In this document: positions 49,882-56,772 of the stretch, one piece after another
How the letters are laid out: each line of letters opens with the position of its first letter
Numbering within the stretch: position 1 is the stretch's first letter
Assembly (NCBI GenBank): GCA_026985095.1
Contig: JALSQW010000012.1
Coordinates: forward strand, 177,810-241,809
Source of the DNA: Acidimicrobiia bacterium
GTDB lineage: Bacteria > Actinomycetota > Acidimicrobiia > Spongiisociales > UBA5794
DNA: 64,000 nt
Direction of reading: 5' to 3'
The notes under the pieces: model-generated
Told to the model about the DNA's origin: nothing
Database searches by the model: none
What the model saw: only the letters and a program-made list of their open reading frames with translations
Translations under genes and position numbers: made by a program

Positions 49882-50540
49882 GGGACCGGCCTCGATTGCA
49901 ACCGGTGATAGCCGACCTCAGCCCGAACCTCCCTCAGCGACTCGCCGTTCGCTGTGCGGGAGCGGATGAGATCCTCGACCCGTGCGATCTCTTCGGCGAT
50001 CTCGATCACCTCTGACAGATGCGATGCCGGCACGACGATCACACCGTCGGCGTCACCACGAAGCCAGTCATCCGGCTCCACACGAACACCGGCGAGCTGC
50101 ACGGCCTCGTTGTAACCCTCCGCCGATGCTCGGTCCTTGCCTGTTCGCATGGTGGACCCCCGTGCGAAGATCGGGTACTCGAGCTCGGCCGCCCGTGCGG
50201 TGTCGCGACAGACGCCGTCGATCACGGTGCCGGCGACGCCGGTCCTGGACGCCACCGAGGTCAAGATGTCGCCCCAGACGGTCTGGTCCGCTCGCCCCTG
50301 GTTGTCGATGACCACAACGTGACCCGGCGGGACATCATCGATGTAGTCGCCGACCGATCCTCCCCGTGTACCCACCGGCAGCATGCGAACGGTGAACGCG
50401 CGGCCGACGAGCTCCGCCGGACCCGCCGTGGGCGCGATGCCGATCGCTTGTCCGTCGATGCCCAGCCGATCGAGTGCGTCGGAAAGGGCTGCGGTGTCCA
50501 GCGCTGCGAGGCGGGAACCGATCTCCGTGCCGTCTTCCAT
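49878..50540 (-). CDS. RraA-family protein, paralogue 3
   Basis: A 220-residue protein. It opens RLAALDTAALSDALDRLGIDGQAIGI, then VVVIDNQGRADQTVWGDILTSVASRTGVAGTVIDGVCRDTARAAELEYPIFARG with the Arg-Asp pair, and DDWLRGDADGVIVVP. The ATG at 50540 has AAAGGACG upstream; the longer frame runs into the Lrp gene. It is the first RraA gene after the Lrp-type regulator (17-bp gap), so the regulator and three RraA genes appear to form one operon. Confidence 0.82.
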   Translation of the reverse strand: MEDGTEIGSRLAALDTAALSDALDRLGIDGQAIGIAPTAGPAELVGRAFTVRMLPVGTRGGSVGDYIDDVPPGHVVVIDNQGRADQTVWGDILTSVASRTGVAGTVIDGVCRDTARAAELEYPIFARGSTMRTGKDRASAEGYNEAVQLAGVRVEPDDWLRGDADGVIVVPASHLSEVIEIAEEIARVEDLIRSRTANGESLREVRAEVGYHRLQSRPVP

Positions 50541-50557
50541 TGGCGGTCGTCCTTTCG

Positions 50558-51037
50558 TCACGTGGAGGCGGGTCCGCCGGCCTGTGGGATCTGGATGGTC
50601 GACCCCGGTCGCGATTCGAGAACGAGCTGGGTGCGCACGCCGGCCACCGAGTCGACCGCACCGATCAGGTCGAGCCGCTCGCGAAGGTCGTCGACGTCGG
50701 CACACACGATCTTCAACAGGAAGCAGTCGTCTCCGGTGAGACGGTGCAGTTCGGTAGCGACGCCCAGTTCGCTGAGCGCGTCGATCGTCGTACCCGGTGC
50801 GGTGGGTTTGGACTCGTCGACGAACACGAACGCCACGATCGACAGTCCGACGGCGTCGAGATCGATGGAGGCACTCGACCGTCGGAGGACGCCGCGCTCG
50901 GTCAACGCCTTCACCCGAGCCGACACGGCCGATGGTGCCAACCCCAGCTTCCGTCCGATCTCGGCGCGTGACGATGTGGCATCGTCGACCAGCAGTTGAA
51001 GAATCCGTCGGTCCGTTGAGTCGATCATCGTCGCCAT
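50558..51037 (-). CDS. Lrp/AsnC-family regulator
   Basis: A 159-residue regulator. The helix-turn-helix is in IDSTDRRILQLLVDDATSSRAEIGRKLGLAPSAVSARVKALTERGVLRRSSA. The RAM domain includes VATELHRLTGDDCFLLKIVC. GGAGGT precedes the ATG. It heads the operon with three RraA-like genes and is divergent from the hydrolase at 51100 (62-bp gap), so it probably controls both directions in response to an amino acid. Confidence 0.88.
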   Translation of the reverse strand: MATMIDSTDRRILQLLVDDATSSRAEIGRKLGLAPSAVSARVKALTERGVLRRSSASIDLDAVGLSIVAFVFVDESKPTAPGTTIDALSELGVATELHRLTGDDCFLLKIVCADVDDLRERLDLIGAVDSVAGVRTQLVLESRPGSTIQIPQAGGPAST

Positions 51038-51087
51038 CCTAACCTCCGCTACGCTGGTTCGGCGCTCGACTGCCAGTCATTGCGATG

Positions 51088-51093
51088 TATCAT
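51088..51093 (+). promoter_or_regulatory. -10 element of the alpha/beta-hydrolase gene
   Basis: TATCAT ends six bases before the ATG at 51100. This favours 51100 over the upstream ATG at 51085, which would lie in the promoter. Confidence 0.55.
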
Positions 51094-51099
51094 CGCCAC

Positions 51100-51951
51100 A
51101 TGCATACCTCTGATGCCGTTTCGACGTACCCGCGGCGAACTCGCAAGAGCGAGGTGTGGAGGTCGTTCGAGATCGAAACGAGCATGGCCGCCCTCAGCGG
51201 TGCACGCCATGAGTCCTCGGGCCCCACGGTCCTCTTCCTCCACGGTCTGGGTTCGAGCAGCGACGACATCGCCGACGCTGCCGAGCACCCTGACCTGCGC
51301 ACCTACCGGATCGAGGCGATCGACCTGCCAGGCCACCGGTCGTCACAATGGCGAACGAAGAACGAACCGGATTCCGTCCTCGCGTGCGTTGAACTGCTTT
51401 CGGAGTACGTCGCCGACCACATCGACGGCGAACTGGCGATCGTTGGCCACAGCCTCGGCGGGGCCATCGGAGTGCTCCTCGCGGATCGACTCGGAGATCG
51501 CTGTCGAGGCCTCATCGACATCGAAGGCAACCTGATCGACGCCGACTGCGCAGCACTGAGCCGGCCAACGGCAACGCGACTCGACTGGGAACGTGACGAG
51601 CTCTTCCAGATGATCGATGAGCATCTCGCCGGGAACCCAGCCGGCGGTACACAGGCGTATCTCGATCGGTACCGTGGGAACGTCACGGATCACCGCGAAT
51701 GGGTCGCCTACACCCGGGCGCTCGTCGACCACTCCGCCGATGGCTCGCTCCTGCAGCAGTTCATGGCCCTCCGCTGCCGGCGCACCTACATCTACGGGGC
51801 CGACGATCCACCCGAAGTCGTCGAACGACTCGTTCCACACGGAGTCCCGGTGACACCGATCCCGGAAAGCGGGCATTGGCCGATGTACGCCAACCCCGAC
51901 GATCTTCACGACGCCATCGCCAGCGACCTGCGGGACGCGTTCGCCGCCTGA
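51100..51951 (+). CDS. Alpha/beta-hydrolase
   Basis: A 283-residue cytosolic hydrolase. The oxyanion region is TVLFLHGLGSSSDD, the nucleophile elbow VGHSLGGAIG, the acid probably in YGADDPPE and the catalytic His in PESGHWPMYANPDDL. The family covers esterases, dehalogenases and C-C hydrolases; the substrate is not evident. It is divergent from the Lrp/RraA operon and starts leaderless, which hints at joint control. Confidence 0.83.
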   Translation: MHTSDAVSTYPRRTRKSEVWRSFEIETSMAALSGARHESSGPTVLFLHGLGSSSDDIADAAEHPDLRTYRIEAIDLPGHRSSQWRTKNEPDSVLACVELLSEYVADHIDGELAIVGHSLGGAIGVLLADRLGDRCRGLIDIEGNLIDADCAALSRPTATRLDWERDELFQMIDEHLAGNPAGGTQAYLDRYRGNVTDHREWVAYTRALVDHSADGSLLQQFMALRCRRTYIYGADDPPEVVERLVPHGVPVTPIPESGHWPMYANPDDLHDAIASDLRDAFAA

Positions 51952-52008
51952 GTCGGGACGTTCCATGCCGACCGATCTCCCGCTCCTCCCGAGAGTTCCG
52001 TCCGCGGG

Positions 52009-52254
52009 ATGATGCACGAAGGACCGGGGGTCCCTCCCAAAGGGCGATCACCGCGTCAGCCTCACGATCACGAGGCGAGAGCGACCGTGCGGAAGAACGT
52101 GGTGATCACGGACAGGATGGACATGTTGGCGTGGCTGCGCGTGCAGCTCGAGGACGCCGACGCGGAACTGCTGTGGGAGATGGTGCAGGCGTTCGCCGAG
52201 ACGCTGATGTCGGCCGGCGCGTCGTGCGGTACCCCGGGTGACGTTCTCCTGTGA
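52009..52254 (+). pseudogene. IS256-family transposase remnant (N-terminal fragment)
   Basis: The frame contains MLAWLRVQLEDADAELLWEMVQAFAETLMSAGA, very like the start of IS256-type transposases (…LLREMVQ.F…ALMSAEAD…). It is cut off after about 45 such residues by other sequence and a stop; the catalytic DDE region is absent and no terminal inverted repeats are recognised. It lies in the 346-bp gap 51952-52297 and marks past insertion in this accessory region. Confidence 0.65.
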
Positions 52255-52297
52255 CACGGCCTCGATGTCGTGAGGGCCTGTTCGGGCGCTGACGGCT

Positions 52298-53062
52298 TCA
52301 ACCGCCGGCGTGCCATCCCCCGTCCATGATGAGTGTGGCTCCGGTGATGTAGCCGGCATCGTCGGAGGCGAGGAATTCGATCGCCGCCGCGACGTCCTCG
52401 GGTTGTCCGATCCTTCCGATCGGCCTGCCCTGGGCGGAGGACGGAATCGTGGCTTCGGGATCATCGCCAACGAGGCTCATCTCCAGGCGCATCAGCGGCG
52501 TGTCGACATCTCCCGGACACACGGCGTTGACCCGGATCCCGTCGGGGCCGTGGTCGATGGCCATCGCCCGGGCCAGGTTCACGAGTCCCCCCTTGGCGGC
52601 GGCGTAGGCAGCGACCGCCGGCCCGGCCACGATCCCCCACACCGAGGCCACGATGATGATGACGCCGCCGCCCTGCTCCTGCATGACGGGTACCGCTGCT
52701 CGGGCGAGCCAGAACCCGGCGGTGAGGTTGGTCGCGATGACCTCATCCCACTCGGCATCCGTCGTGTCGACGACGGTATGCCGCCGGGTGATCCCGGCAC
52801 CACTCACCAGCACGTCGAGCCTCCCGTAGCGGGACACCGCATCGTCGACCGCAGCTTTGGCGCTTCCCGACACACTCAGGTCGGCGGTGATGCCATGAGC
52901 AACACCACCCGCTGACGCGATACGAGCAACGAGCTCGTCGAGACCCTCACCGTTGCGGTCCACACCGATGACGGTGTCGCCACGTGACGCGAGGCGTACT
53001 GCGGTGGCACACCCGATGCCTGAAGCGGCACCGGTGACCATCGTGACCCGTTGGGTATTCAT
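52298..53062 (-). CDS. Short-chain dehydrogenase/reductase
   Basis: A 254-residue classical SDR. The cofactor motif is TGAASGIG (about 9-16), an Asp (GVDRNGEG) suggests NAD preference, the catalytic Ser is in VASVWG, and the YxxxK pair is in AAYAAAKGG. The usual NNAG is replaced by VSGAG. Thr in DVDTPLM follows the CPGDV segment. It could interconvert a hydroxy and an oxo group of the metabolite handled by this island. It overlaps the CGNR regulator stop by 4 bp. Confidence 0.87.
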   Translation of the reverse strand: MNTQRVTMVTGAASGIGCATAVRLASRGDTVIGVDRNGEGLDELVARIASAGGVAHGITADLSVSGSAKAAVDDAVSRYGRLDVLVSGAGITRRHTVVDTTDAEWDEVIATNLTAGFWLARAAVPVMQEQGGGVIIIVASVWGIVAGPAVAAYAAAKGGLVNLARAMAIDHGPDGIRVNAVCPGDVDTPLMRLEMSLVGDDPEATIPSSAQGRPIGRIGQPEDVAAAIEFLASDDAGYITGATLIMDGGWHAGG

Positions 53063-53589
53063 GGTGTCTCCTCGTGTTTCGCAGCCGAGGCTGCTCGTCG
53101 TTGCGCGGCTCGCCAGCGGGCGACACGAGCTCGGGTGTGGCACTGCGGTGAGCAGTACGAACGCGTCTTGGCATGGGAAGCGTCGACGTAGACATCGACG
53201 CAGCGATGCGCGTCACAGATGCCGAGGCGGTCCGGTCCGGCTTCGGCCACGACGTCGACCAGCCCGGCCACTGCCGCCGCGGCGACGCGATCGGTGGACT
53301 CGGGCCGCATCCAGGTCAGCACCCCGTGGTCGGCCAGCCGGTGCCGGAGCCCATGACGGTCGACGAGGGCGTTGAGGCGGTCCGCAGCATGCGCGGGATC
53401 GGCGAACACCGCGTGGAGATCGTTCGCGACGGCCACCAGATCGGAACCGTCGGCGCCCAGCGGTGCCAACGACTCGAGGGTCGGATACGGCCCGTCCGCT
53501 TCGCCGGCGACGTGGCGCGTCGGGTCCGCGTACTCGTTGACGAGGTCAACGATGGCGGCGATTGGGAGATGGTCGACCACGATCATCAC
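53059..53589 (-). CDS. CGNR zinc-finger regulator with degenerate motif
   Basis: A 176-residue protein. The N-terminal ABATE-type domain (IVDLVNEYADPTRHVAGE…LVAVANDLHAVFAD) precedes a C-terminal zinc finger with four Cys: GICDAHRCVDVYVD and RSYCSPQCHTRARVARWRA. The family's CGNR signature reads CHTR here. Such proteins are transcriptional regulators. It is divergent from the small monooxygenase operon across an inverted repeat (53596-53627) and co-transcribed with the SDR. Confidence 0.78.
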   Translation of the reverse strand: MMIVVDHLPIAAIVDLVNEYADPTRHVAGEADGPYPTLESLAPLGADGSDLVAVANDLHAVFADPAHAADRLNALVDRHGLRHRLADHGVLTWMRPESTDRVAAAAVAGLVDVVAEAGPDRLGICDAHRCVDVYVDASHAKTRSYCSPQCHTRARVARWRAAQRRAASAAKHEETP

Positions 53590-53595
53590 GCAGAC

Positions 53596-53627
53596 TGTAA
53601 CATGCTCGTATTCTTTTACCAGTTACA
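53596..53627. promoter_or_regulatory. Inverted repeat between CGNR regulator and monooxygenase operon
   Basis: TGTAAC (53596-53601) and GTTACA (53622-53627) form perfect 6-bp arms around a 20-base AT-rich centre (ATTCTTTTACC). The location between two divergent units and the unusually low GC point to a shared operator/promoter. Confidence 0.55.
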
Positions 53628-53669
53628 TCCGTGTAGGATGTTCACGTCCCTCGGAGGAAGGAGACGGCG

Positions 53670-53972
53670 ATGATCGCTCGAATCTGGAAGGGTGAGGTGC
53701 CCCTCGACCGTGCCGACGAGTACCTGACCCGCATGCGCGAGGTCGCCCTCCCCGACTATCGGTCGACCGAGGGCAACCGTGGCGCCTTCGCGCTGCGCCG
53801 CTTCCACGACGACCGGGCCGAGTTCCTGATGCTCACCTTCTGGGAGTCGCTCGACTCGATCGAGGCGTTCGCCGGCCAAGACGTCGACGCGGCGAAGTAC
53901 TACGACTTCGACGCCGAGTTCCTCCTGGAGATGGTCCCCAACGTCGACCACTTCGAGCTCTTCGACGACTGA
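53670..53972 (+). CDS. Small ABM-type (antibiotic biosynthesis monooxygenase-like) protein
   Basis: A 100-residue ferredoxin-like-fold protein opening MIARIWKGEVPLDRADEYLTRM, with the central EFLMLTFWESLDSIEAFAGQ typical of ABM-domain proteins. GGAGGAAGGAGA precedes the ATG. It is the first gene of an operon with the PLP decarboxylase-like and FAD oxidase-like genes (overlaps of 1 and 4 bp). Members may be oxygenases or act in stress; the role here is unknown. Confidence 0.75.
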   Translation: MIARIWKGEVPLDRADEYLTRMREVALPDYRSTEGNRGAFALRRFHDDRAEFLMLTFWESLDSIEAFAGQDVDAAKYYDFDAEFLLEMVPNVDHFELFDD

Positions 53973-55303
53973 TGGCCCTCACCGCAGCGCAACGTCACTG
54001 GCCCGACTCGCTCCGCCGTGAAGACGGGACGCTCGCGATCGACGGCGTGCGCCTGGATTCCCTCGCCGACCGCTTCGGCACTCCGCTCTACGTCGTCGAT
54101 GTCGCAACCGTTCGCCGGCGCGTCCTCGCCTACCGGTCGGCGCTCCGTCGCTCCTACCCCGGAGGGAGCGCCGTGCACTATGCCGCCAAGGCCTACCTCT
54201 CGACGCCCATGGCGTCGCTGCTCACCTCGCTCGGTTGCGGTTTCGACCTGTCGTCGTTCGGCGAGGCGACGATCGTTCGTGCCGGCGGATGCTCGCTCGG
54301 GTCTTCTCATCTCCACGGCAACGCCAAGTCCGACGACGAGATCCGGCGCAGCCTCGAAGCCGGAATTGGATCGATCGTCATCGACAACCGGCCGGAGGTC
54401 GGACGTGTCGCGGCGATCGCCGCCGACCTGGGCCTGGCTGCCTCGGTCCTCGTCCGGGTGACTCCGGACATCGAGGCGGAGACACACGCACACATCATGA
54501 CCGGGCAGCGCGATTCCAAGTTCGGCGTGCCGCTCGACGACCTCGACGACGTCGGCGCCGCCATCGCCCGGTCGCCCTCGCTGGACTTCACTGGTCTCCA
54601 CTTCCATCTCGGCTCGCAACTGGGTTCGCCTCAGGCCTACGCGCGGGCGATCGACGTCGTCAGCGGCGCAGCAGCATCCCTGCGCAGACACCACGGTCTG
54701 GAGACCCGGGTCCTGTCCCCGGGTGGTGGACTCGGCATCGCATACGCCGGTGGTGACGAGTTGCCCTCCATCACCGAATTCATACATGCCGTTGCCACGG
54801 CGACGGTGACCTCAGCCGCGGTACACGGCCTGGATCTCCCAAAGCTCATCGTCGAGCCGGGGCGGTCGATCGTGGGACCGGCCGTTGTCGCCCTCTATCG
54901 GGTGATGGGATCCAAGACGCTGTCCACGAACAGCCGCATCATCCACGTCGACGGTGGGATGGGAGACAATCTGCGACCCGCGCTCTACGGAGCCAAGCTC
55001 GATGCCGCCATCGTCGGGAACGGCGCGACCCGGGACACAGAGACCGTCGATATCGCCGGCCGGTTCTGCGAGAGTGGCGACATCATCTGTCGCCGGGTGC
55101 GCCTCCCGACGCCAAGCGTCGGTGATCTCGTCGCGATACCCGCCGCCGGCGCATACACCGTGTCGATGGCGAGCAACTACAACGGCGCCCTCCGCCCGGC
55201 CGTTGTCGCCGTCGACGAAGGGCGGGCGCTCGTGTGGCAGCGTCGGGAGTCCTACGCCGATCTGATCGCGCGCGACGTGACGACCATCCGGGCAGGTCGA
55301 TGA
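53972..55303 (+). CDS. PLP decarboxylase of the diaminopimelate decarboxylase type
   Basis: A 443-residue fold-type III PLP enzyme. The PLP lysine is K73 in VHYAAKAYLSTP; HFHLGSQLG, SPGGGLGIAY and the EPGRSIVGPA phosphate/glycine loop are present. The partner-subunit Cys lies in FCESGDI, and GAYTVSMASNYNG near the C-terminus is the family's active-site Tyr segment. It would decarboxylate diaminopimelate or a related amino acid. The catabolic-looking context (FAD amine oxidase next, Lrp, RraA) suggests a substrate other than the lysine-biosynthesis one. Confidence 0.85.
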   Translation: MALTAAQRHWPDSLRREDGTLAIDGVRLDSLADRFGTPLYVVDVATVRRRVLAYRSALRRSYPGGSAVHYAAKAYLSTPMASLLTSLGCGFDLSSFGEATIVRAGGCSLGSSHLHGNAKSDDEIRRSLEAGIGSIVIDNRPEVGRVAAIAADLGLAASVLVRVTPDIEAETHAHIMTGQRDSKFGVPLDDLDDVGAAIARSPSLDFTGLHFHLGSQLGSPQAYARAIDVVSGAAASLRRHHGLETRVLSPGGGLGIAYAGGDELPSITEFIHAVATATVTSAAVHGLDLPKLIVEPGRSIVGPAVVALYRVMGSKTLSTNSRIIHVDGGMGDNLRPALYGAKLDAAIVGNGATRDTETVDIAGRFCESGDIICRRVRLPTPSVGDLVAIPAAGAYTVSMASNYNGALRPAVVAVDEGRALVWQRRESYADLIARDVTTIRAGR

Positions 55304-56619
55304 CCCGGCGGTCCGTCACCGGGGAAGCCGATGTGGTTGTTGTGGGGGCGGGCATCATCGGATGCTCCGTCGCCTACCGTCTCAGCCGGTCGGGGCGATC
55401 CGTCATCGTGGTCGATGCCGGCCCGTGCGCCGGAGCCGGATCGACCAGCGCATCGTCGGCGATCGTACGCTTCCACTACACCCTGAGCGACAACGTCGCG
55501 CTGGCCTGGGACAGCTACCAGGCATGGACCGACTGGGCGAACGAGATCGGCGGCACCGACCCCGACGGGATGGTCGAGTACCGAACCACCGGCGGGATCC
55601 TCCTCGGTCCACCCGACGAGTTCGATCTGATGGTCACCAACCTGACGGCGCTCGGTATCGATCATGAGGTCCTCTCTCCCGCCCAGATCCGGACGCGGTT
55701 CCCGGCCATCGACCCGAGCCGCTTCGGCCCCCCGGCACGTCTCGACGACCCTGGCTTCTTTCGCGACGGCTGGGGCGAGCTGTACGGGCTCTTCACACCG
55801 GATGCCGGGTACATCAACGACCCCCAACTCGCCGCCCACAACTACCAGTGGGCCGCGCAACGACACGGTGCCGAGTTCCGCTATCACAGCCGCGTCGTCG
55901 ATGTCGCCACGTCGGATGGACACGTCGAGGGGGTCACTCTCGCCGACGGTAGCGACATCCATGCCCCGATCCTGGTCAACGCCGCCGGACCGGCCTCCGA
56001 TCAGTTCAACGAACTGGCCGGCGTCGCCCACCGCCACACCATACGCAGTCGCCCCCTGCGCACCGAAACCCACGTCGCCCCCGCACCGCCGGAGTTCTCA
56101 GATTCCCAGGCGACGTTCGTCTTCGACCCCGACCTTGGTTCCGCATTCCGACCCGAGATCGGTGGCCTCGTCCACGTCTCGAACATCGAACCGGCGTGCG
56201 ATGAACTCGTCTGGGTCGACGACCCGTGGCGGGAGGATCATCTCCCCACGGTCGAGGCGTTCGAGACCCAGGTACTGCGGGTGGCCCGACGGATGCCCGA
56301 GCTGCCGATCCCCCACCGGCCGTCCGGTCTCGCCGCCCTCTACGACGTCACCCCGGACTGGAATCCCATCCTCGACCGCGGTGCCATCGACGGCCTCTTC
56401 CTCGCTTGCGGCACGAGCGGGAACTCCTTCAAGACCGCCCCGACGATCGGTCACATCATCAAGAGCCTGATCGACAGGTCACCGCTCGGATCCGATGCCG
56501 CGACCCGAGAACGGCGGCCGGAAGCGACGTTCACGACCCCCCGCACCGGCAGCCGGATCGACCTCGGCCACTACAGCCGCAACCGGAAACCGGGACCGGC
56601 CACCAGCGTCATCGCCTGA
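55300..56619 (+). CDS. FAD-dependent amine/D-amino acid oxidase-family protein
   Basis: A 439-residue DAO-family flavoprotein: FAD motif VVVVGAGIIGCSVAYRLSRSG (about 12-32), ASSAIVRFHYTLSDNVALAWDSY, VNAAGPASDQFNELAG, and near the C-terminus DVTPDWNPILDRGAIDGLFLACGTSGNSFKTAP. It resembles sarcosine/dimethylglycine/D-amino acid oxidases that remove hydride from a C-N bond. The ATGA overlap couples it to the decarboxylase-like gene, so its substrate may be a product or precursor of that enzyme. Confidence 0.85.
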   Translation: MTRRSVTGEADVVVVGAGIIGCSVAYRLSRSGRSVIVVDAGPCAGAGSTSASSAIVRFHYTLSDNVALAWDSYQAWTDWANEIGGTDPDGMVEYRTTGGILLGPPDEFDLMVTNLTALGIDHEVLSPAQIRTRFPAIDPSRFGPPARLDDPGFFRDGWGELYGLFTPDAGYINDPQLAAHNYQWAAQRHGAEFRYHSRVVDVATSDGHVEGVTLADGSDIHAPILVNAAGPASDQFNELAGVAHRHTIRSRPLRTETHVAPAPPEFSDSQATFVFDPDLGSAFRPEIGGLVHVSNIEPACDELVWVDDPWREDHLPTVEAFETQVLRVARRMPELPIPHRPSGLAALYDVTPDWNPILDRGAIDGLFLACGTSGNSFKTAPTIGHIIKSLIDRSPLGSDAATRERRPEATFTTPRTGSRIDLGHYSRNRKPGPATSVIA

Positions 56620-56709
56620 CCGTGCTCTTCGGGGAGGTTGTCCGGCGTGCCGCGAGTCATGATTCTCTTGACAGGGCAACCCCATCCCAGAACCCACGAC
56701 CACCGCCAC

Positions 56710-56740
56710 GGTGGCCACCAGCCCAGAGCCGGTGGCCACC
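56710..56740. terminator. Bidirectional hairpin between convergent genes
   Basis: The palindrome GGTGGCCACC occurs twice (56710-56719 and 56731-56740). The copies can pair with each other into a 10-bp stem with an 11-base loop. It lies between the amine oxidase gene and the convergent gene at 56773. Confidence 0.6.
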
Positions 56741-56772
56741 CGATCGAGGATTCGAAACGGCGACCGGACCGC

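Noticed and set aside
52009-52254. Functional IS256 element
   Set aside because: Only the N-terminal piece of the transposase is present, without the catalytic region or terminal repeats.
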